Assembly (NCBI RefSeq): GCF_002288925.2
Contig: NW_022098044.1
Location: 12,648,028 to 12,712,027 of the forward strand
Origin: Delphinapterus leucas
Taxonomy: Eukaryota > Chordata > Mammalia > Artiodactyla > Monodontidae
DNA length: 64,000 nt
Reading direction: 5' to 3'
Shown here: positions 58,001-64,000 of the stretch, one piece after another
How positions within the stretch are numbered: the stretch's first letter is position 1
Layout of the letters: the number at the start of each line of letters is the position of its first letter
Notes under the pieces: model-generated
The model's input: only the letters and a program-made list of their open reading frames with translations
Databases searched by the model: none
Told to the model about the DNA's origin: nothing
Position numbers and translations under genes: made by a program

Positions 58001-58579
58001 GAAATGGTTTAAGGATAGATCCTCAAAGTGATTTTTAAAATATTTCTTTCTAGCACAACCCTTTTATCTGACTTCATTAAAATGTCTCAGTATTGTTTAT
58101 CCAACATACCATTTAATCAAATTCCTCTATTAGAGTCTTCCCAAGATTCATTTGTGATCCATGTGAGCAAACATTCTGGAGGGTTATAATGAAGAGAAAT
58201 ATAGGAGAATTATAGCAGCTTTCTTTTCTTTTTTGAACACTAAATATTTTAGTAATCCATCTCCACTTCTAAAATTGGTTTCTCTTTGAATCATATATTA
58301 CTTTGCTTTAGATAAAAAGCACTGTACATGTCTGAAATCAAAAAAGATTGGAAGGAGATTCAAAGAGCTATATTTCTTAATATTTACTTCTTAATCTAAA
58401 TCTTTACTTCTCATGAGTAAGTCCACAAACGACTAAGCAAAGATACCACACCTAAAGACTGATTTTTTCATTTGGTAAGGAAATAGTTAATAGTTCTGCA
58501 TCTTTTAGAGAGTGTTTTAATAGGATCTTATTTATTGTAGATTCAATAAATATACAGAAAATCAAATAAAGTCATTCAA
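55061..58579. other. Unassigned sequence, about 3.5 kb
   Basis: No repeat family or exon recognised with confidence. About 55140-55330 is locally CpG-containing unique sequence; see findings. About 56850-57700 is C/T-rich on the plus strand and may be an unrecognised old LINE piece. Confidence 0.4.
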
Positions 58580-58645
58580 GTAGAGAGCCTTCATTTCACA
58601 AATGAGAAAAATCAAGGCCCAGAGAGGTTAAAACAATAACGACTT
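58580..58645 (-). repeat. MIR core fragment, antisense
   Basis: TTCATTTCACAAATGAGAAA followed by CAAGGCCCAGAGAGGTTAAA is the antisense MIR core. Confidence 0.55.
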
Positions 58646-58959
58646 TAAAAGCATTTATAATAATTTTAATGTGGGCTTCAGTTTTCTCTGAAGTCTCATG
58701 CCCTAAATATGCATTGTCTCAATATTAAGAAAAATATTTTTAGTAGGGATTACCATGACCACCCTTAGAGATCCATCACAATTATGCTAAGAACTACAAA
58801 CAGAACTTACCTGATGTTTGTTATAGTTATTGTTTGACTTCAAGTACTACTGGAGAATGAACAAGGTGGAAAAAAATCAAGAGCTGATTTCCACTTGACT
58901 CTTTTGGTTGAACATAATGAAAGAAAGAAGTGTGACAACATCTCCCATCCCACGTGGTC

Positions 58960-59345
58960 TTTTAGAACCTTGGCATCCCTCCGTCAAGAGATGAACCCTT
59001 ATTCCCCTCCCCTTGAGTCTCAATGGACTGTTTCAAACCACACAACAGGGTAGAAGTTGTTATCAGCCCAACTGTTATGAGGAGGCCAAAACTAGCCCCC
59101 CCTATCGAGAGGCCACACAGAGAGGCCCTAAAACTGCAGCCCCCTGCTGTTCCCCATTCCTGCTTTTCCAAATCTAGCCACTCTTTTACTGTAACTGCAG
59201 GAAAGATCCCAAGTCAGAAACATCCAGCCAAGTGCTTCCCAAATCCCTGACTCATAGAAATTGAGATACAAGGAACCAATTGTTCTTGTTTTAAAACACT
59301 AAGATTTGGGGTGATTTGTCATGCAACAATAGTCATTGAAACAAA
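58960..59345 (+). mobile_element. MaLR/MLT1-like LTR, degraded
   Basis: The 3' end CTTGTTTTAAAACACTAAGA, GGGGTGATTTGTCATGCAAC and AATAGTCATTGAAAC fits the MLT1 3' end. The upstream body is diverged. Confidence 0.58.
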
Positions 59346-61759
59346 AATTATTTCCCGTGATCCTCTTTCCTTAACAGTCACAAGAAAGATTTGGGAAGTA
59401 GATATGAGACAGTATGTTTGTGATTCTTCGAAGGTTGTTACAAGGCATTAGGCACAGGGGCAGATCATGCACATCGCATCTTGTCCGTTGGCTCACCTTG
59501 TTGTTCTGGAGCAGCTCCTGAGTTCCAACCACTTCAGCTTGTCTCCTTCAGCTTGTCAAAGTGCTCGACCAAGTGTGCCTGCAACTCCAGGGCAAAAATG
59601 GCCAGTTTCTCCTGCATGTCACCCACAGAATGCAGGTTTCAGGTGCTAATAGAAAGATGTCGATTCCAGGTTGTCCTTATGGACTTTTTTATGAGTTCTT
59701 GTTTTCCATGTGGATTCCAGTTCATCTTCAAGTGTCCCAGTTTGCCTTTGCTTTTGCGTACATTCATCTTTCCTTTCCAACCTCAGCGCTGGCTGACCTG
59801 TCTCAACTTAGACTCAACTCCAGATGTGCAGCCTCCTCTACCAGCTTTCACATAGGTTAAGGTCTAACCCCTATAGTAACTCTGTATTCTACATCACTCA
59901 CAGAGGTTCCACTTCTGTGATCAAGTCCTGACTGGTACAGAGGTATCAGTATCAGGATGCTTCTTGGAACATCCCCTAGAGATTGGTCCCTGAGCTGAGA
60001 TAAACTGAGAAGTGTTGATTTAGTGTTTGTTAGGGTTAGGCTACATTTTACTAGGAAAACCATTTGTTTTGGGAATATATGTAGCTTCCAGTTGCTCCAG
60101 TAATGTAAATGCCTGCACTCAGGGTTGGGAAGCTGGAGGGTAGGCTGGAATTTTAGAAAGGCTCATGCAGAGGTATGTATGAATTCTGTAAGTACCTAAA
60201 TAGCAGAATCCAACTTGAGTGAGATGAGTTCTCAGAGCATGTATTCATGATTTCATGAGTCAGAAGCTGATGGTGCTTAACTGCAGCTGCTTTTCTTCAG
60301 GAAGTCTGAAATCATTGATGTATTTATCTTTTCCATCAATCCGTCTAGTCTATCTTTATATAGTGCCTATTAATCTGTTTAAGACAACCAAGAGCCCAGC
60401 TCAGATTGGAAAAGATACATGCAGATAAATAGAAGCGGTACTGTTAGTAAATAAACTGACTTAAAAAACGTTATAAGAACTACTTATTCAGCAGCTATTA
60501 ATTAGAGGCACAGTAATAACTACCTGCCTTGTAAATCTGTGGTTTATGCTTTATAAGGAAGGGGGGTAGAAGGGTAGAGAGATTGTCCATATGACAGCAT
60601 ATATTTTTCATGAACCGTGGACTTCCCAGACCATTTTCACCATTTTATGGGATGGGGAAAGCAATGTTAGATGTTTTGTTTTGATACCTAGATTGCTGTC
60701 TGAGCTATTCTTTGTAGAAGATAGTTTCCAGAAGAATGTTCAGTCTCTCTGGCTATGTGTATCTTTATGGGAATGAGAAAGCCCATGAAAAAGAACCTAT
60801 TGAAAGAAAGAAAGAAAGAGGAAGCAAGATGTAAGACAGATGGAGGCCAGTGATCACTTCATTACCAGTAGCGGCTAAGTCAGAAGACAGTTTCTTATGA
60901 GTTACATCAGCCTATAAAGCCAACACCCACAGCAGAAGGATAGATCTACTGAATCACAGACAGTTCTGAAGCAGAGCAAGCCCTGTATATGAGGGACCTA
61001 CATGGACACTGGAAAACTCCTGATTTCCATGGGTTGGTGTGTTCTCAAGAGGGAAATGAAGGGAAAAACTGACGAAGCAAGAATGACTATTCAGATCATG
61101 CATTCTAGCTCTGCTAAAATGGAATAAAGGAAGAAGTGGCAAGAGGCCAGGGCTATGGCACTAACTGAGCTCCTTTTACAAAGAAATAAATGCAAAGAAT
61201 GGGAAAGGGGTGCTTGCCCTTAGTGGTGTGAATTAATAGTAAAGTTTTGCTTCTTAGGGATGGGACCTAAAATATATTGTCCACAATCCTCTTCCACTGG
61301 ATTCTTTTCTTTACCCATAAACCTTGTAACATATTTCCCATTTAAAAAACCTCAGTAGCAGCAAAAGCAGCATCTTCCCGAGTGCTGTTTCTTGTTTTGA
61401 CACTTTTTTCACCATAAGTGTACTTTTATTGCAAAGTGACCTGCAACTTATTGGTAGGAATGACTCAAAAAATGTCGCCCTAATTCCTTGCCTCCCATTT
61501 GCTCAACAATCTATTGTAGTAGGCACATTGTCTGCATCAAATCTCCATTGAAATTATTCTTGAAGCCTTAATTGCAAAATTTAATGTTTCCTCTCCAGTC
61601 CTCCTGTCACCTGTGCTGTCTGCCACACCTGACAGGTTCCCTCCCTTCTGAAACTCTCTCTTCCATTGGCTTTCATTATACATGTCTCTCCTAGTTCTTT
61701 TCCCGCTTCCTTGGTTTCTTAATAATCTCAGTGATATTTTCTGAGAACTCAGAGAAGAG
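59346..61759. other. Mostly unassigned; possible degraded LTR at 59480-60010
   Basis: About 59480-60010 has LTR-like text (CTGTGATCAAGTCCTGACTG, GTACAGAGGTATCAG) but I cannot name it. Its plus-strand frames (59481-59855, 59561-59860) overlap in different phases and carry no domain. A short (GAAA)n lies at 60802-60820. Confidence 0.4.
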
Positions 61760-61835
61760 GGATCCTTCTTTATTTATCTTTAAAGTCCCAGTGTCTTGCA
61801 CAGTGTCTGGTACCTGATGGACGTGATTACCCCTT
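61760..61835 (+). repeat. L2 tail fragment, sense
   Basis: TTTATTTATCTTTAAAGTCCC, AGTGTCTTGCACAGTGTCTG and GTACCTGATGG match the L2 3' end; short. Confidence 0.52.
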
Positions 61836-62086
61836 CAGTAGACATTCCTCTGTCCTGGATCATGTTGATGCAGCTCTTTTTCAGGAGTTCATTGTCCTAT
61901 ATGCTAAGGGAAGGTGACTCCTTTTCCAGTCCCAGGGATGGATAATGATTTGTTTAATTGAATCATGTAATTTCCCCTTCCCACTAATTGATTTAAGCAT
62001 GGATTCATGATTCAATCACATGCAATAGGGAGAAAGCTTCTGAGGGACTTCGGGGGTAGATTTTCAGAACTAATAAGAAAAGGGAA

Positions 62087-62458
62087 TGGATTAGTTTGTT
62101 AGGGCTGCTGTAACAAAGCAGCACAAACTGGGTGGCTTAAACAACAGAAATGTATTGTTTTGCAGTCCTGGAGGTTAGAAGTCTGAAATCAAAGTGTTGG
62201 CAAGTTTGGTTCCTTCTGAAGGATGCAAAGGATCTCTCATAAGCGTCTCTCCTTAGCTTTTAGATGGTCATCTTCAGGATCACTTAATATTCTCCCTGTA
62301 TGTATGTCTCTGTCTCTAAATTTCCCCTTTTTATGAGGACATCAGTCATATTAGGACATGGTAATTACTCTATCTCTAAATAAGGTCACACTCTGAGGTA
62401 CTGGGGATTAGGACTTCCAACATAAAAATTCTGAAGGGGCACAATTCAACTAATAACA
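62087..62458 (-). mobile_element. MaLR (MLT1-type) LTR, antisense
   Basis: Inverted MaLR landmarks in order: TTTGTTAGGGCTGCTGTAAC, AACTGGGTGGCTTAAACAAC, GCAGTCCTGGAGGTTAGAAG, ATGAGGACATCAGTCATATT, AAATAAGGTCACACTCTGAG and GGGGCACAATTCAACTAATAACA. Begins TG and ends CA. Confidence 0.87.
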
Positions 62459-63041
62459 GGAAGGAAACAACTTTTCTTCAAGATTATGGATGCCTGGAGC
62501 TGTAGCAGCTACACTGTAACCATAAGAAGGCAACACACTTAGCAGGCCAAGAAACAGAAAGTGGTTGAACAATAAGAGAACCTGATCCTTGTTGGCGTCT
62601 TTGATCAGAGTAGTGTTTTAGGAAAACAAAGAAGTCTGTGATGTACATTCCATTTGGATTGGAGTGGGGTGAAACTGAGAGCAGATAAACTAGTTAAGTG
62701 ATTGTTGCAGTAGTCCTAGTGCAATGACTTGAATTAAACTAGTGAAAAGAAGGGATATAGTTGAGGCATCAACAAGGAAACTTTCTTATAAGAAGAAAGA
62801 TGGTAGCCAGAGATGAGTTTGGGACACATTCTTACTTCTCCCTGTCTGAGGGCTGCTAGTGCTGGTAGCTGCTTGGATTGCGTGCAATTTAAGAAAAGAT
62901 GAAAAAGAAAGAGCCAGTTGATCTAATAACCATTTTATGACTAAAAAGGCCTTGTGAATTGAACATTTCCCTCTTCCCAGATGTACAATTTTAGACTTCC
63001 CCTGACAGTCTAAAAATAGGCAATTAAAGTAGGTGCTTTAA
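62459..63041. other. Unassigned sequence
   Basis: No feature recognised. Confidence 0.45.
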
Positions 63042-63345
63042 ATCAATGTTCCCCAAACTGTGATTCATGAAATGCTAATTCTGTGTGTTAATAATAGATC
63101 TTACACAAATCAAAGGTGAGGAAAGACATGTTCTGTGCCGAAATGAATTCAGAAATTTGGGTTAAGGTCCACTTTGCAGGACTTCTCAGAGCCTTCAGTA
63201 TTCAAGTGTTGAGTGTTAGGGATGTAGTGAGTAGTATTTACAAAACTAGTAAAACACAGAGTTTAGCAATTGCAAACATTTTATCACGAGCATCTCACAG
63301 GAGTCTATCCTGTGGAGCACATTTTCGGAAATACTGCTGTAAACA
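63042..63345 (+). mobile_element. Possible hAT-like nonautonomous DNA transposon
   Basis: The left end CAATGTTCCCCAAACTGTG and the complement of the right end (CAGCAGTATTTCCGAAAATGTG) are imperfect terminal inverted repeats of the kind seen in MER-class hAT elements. No transposase. The family is not assigned and the 8-bp target duplication is not clear. Confidence 0.5.
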
Positions 63346-64000
63346 ATGATTTCACTCTAGGGTCCATTTTTTTCCCTTTAGTATATCACACCCTAGCTAT
63401 TCAGTCTCCTCAGTGTAATGGGCCCATTACAGATGGAATTGCCAATTCCCTGGTGACCCATGAGTCTTTGTGCAGTGATATTGACATCCCCATTTAAAAC
63501 ACTGAGGCAGGAAGAGAAGAGGCATACTACTGTATGAATAGAGCTATCTCCAGGAGACAGGAAGGAGGAAAGGAAATCTATGAGCCTACCTCAGATCAGG
63601 TAATGGGCCCAACATTCAGCAAGACCTAGTGGGCATTGAGAGGCCACACTTGGATCAGAATCTACCAAATAAACGCAACAGGCACCTCTGAGAATGGATT
63701 TTTCAGGTGAGAAAATGCAACTGCTCCTTCCCCAAGGAGAGATTTTTTCTGGACTCATCTTCCTGGACATACGTTATTTTTTTATTATAGGTCCCCAGGC
63801 AGTGGTGATGTCTGCATTTTGCAGCAAGATGGTGTTTGTGTTTTATGCCCAGACCCTCTCCCAGGGGCCTCCCATGTCTGTACAACAGGTGACGTGGTTT
63901 AGAAGTTGAGAGCGCACACAGGAACCCGGGTTCCAATTCTGATTCTGTACTTCGTGGATTTTGCTTTTGAGAAGGTATCTTAAGATCTTTAGATCTCAGT
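63346..64000. other. Unassigned sequence to the right edge
   Basis: No repeat or exon recognised. The frames at 63694-63909 and 63703-63936 are mutually antisense and show no domain. Confidence 0.45.

Noticed and set aside
59481..59860. Plus-strand frames of 99 and 124 codons
   Set aside because: They overlap in different phases within LTR-like sequence and contain no recognisable domain.

Overview
This window is mammalian nuclear DNA, almost certainly from a cetacean (whale or dolphin). The diagnostic element is a tRNA-derived SINE that opens with GGGCTTCCCTGGTGGCGCAG and ends in poly-A. It occurs five times, together with one older relative of the CHR-1/CHR-2 type shared by cetaceans and other cetartiodactyls. 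The rest is the usual mammalian mix of L1, L2, MIR, MaLR LTRs and hAT or Tc1/pogo DNA-transposon fossils. I found no host protein-coding exon, rRNA, functional tRNA, CRISPR array or microbial feature. The long open frames fall in low-complexity tracts, SINEs or L1 remnants, or are short and featureless. I read the window as intergenic or deep-intronic DNA.

Layout. 1-272: 5' end of an L1 on the minus strand, running off the left edge. 1-12 kb: mostly unassigned sequence with a MaLR LTR (1.1 kb), a TTTC/TTCC tract (3.7 kb), L2 and an MLT1 LTR (7.7-8.7 kb) and a few MIRs. 11.7-15.5 kb: L1 3' ends, then a long minus-strand L2 split by a young SINE. 17-18 kb: a MIR split by a 215-bp palindromic element. 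18.3-21.9 kb: a minus-strand L1 carrying a nested pogo/Tigger-like element and a nested younger L1 3' end. 22-33 kb: mostly unassigned, with MER5-like fragments, an L1 3' end, an old SINE and MIR/L2 pieces; 22.9-23.4 and 33.1-33.4 kb look like possible conserved noncoding elements. 33.9-36.8 kb: a minus-strand L1 with recognisable ORF2 remnants and an inserted SINE. 37.6-40.7 kb: L1 3' end, MaLR/MER20, L2 and an unassigned LTR. 40.8-45.9 kb: a nearly full-length but dead plus-strand L1 with an inserted SINE. 46-64 kb: unassigned sequence with a young L1 3' end, two more SINEs, L2, MIR and MaLR pieces and a hAT-like element.

The notable features are structural. Several short, near-perfect fold-back inverted repeats (7.03, 33.47, 46.26 and 50.01 kb) look like template-switch or fold-back replication events. 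A palindromic element flanked by TA sits inside a MIR. One SINE carries a 29-bp internal tandem duplication and another a roughly 25-bp deletion at the same internal position. I see no previously undescribed gene system. Repeat family names come from recalled consensus sequences without an alignment tool, so boundaries are approximate, often by about 20-50 bp.
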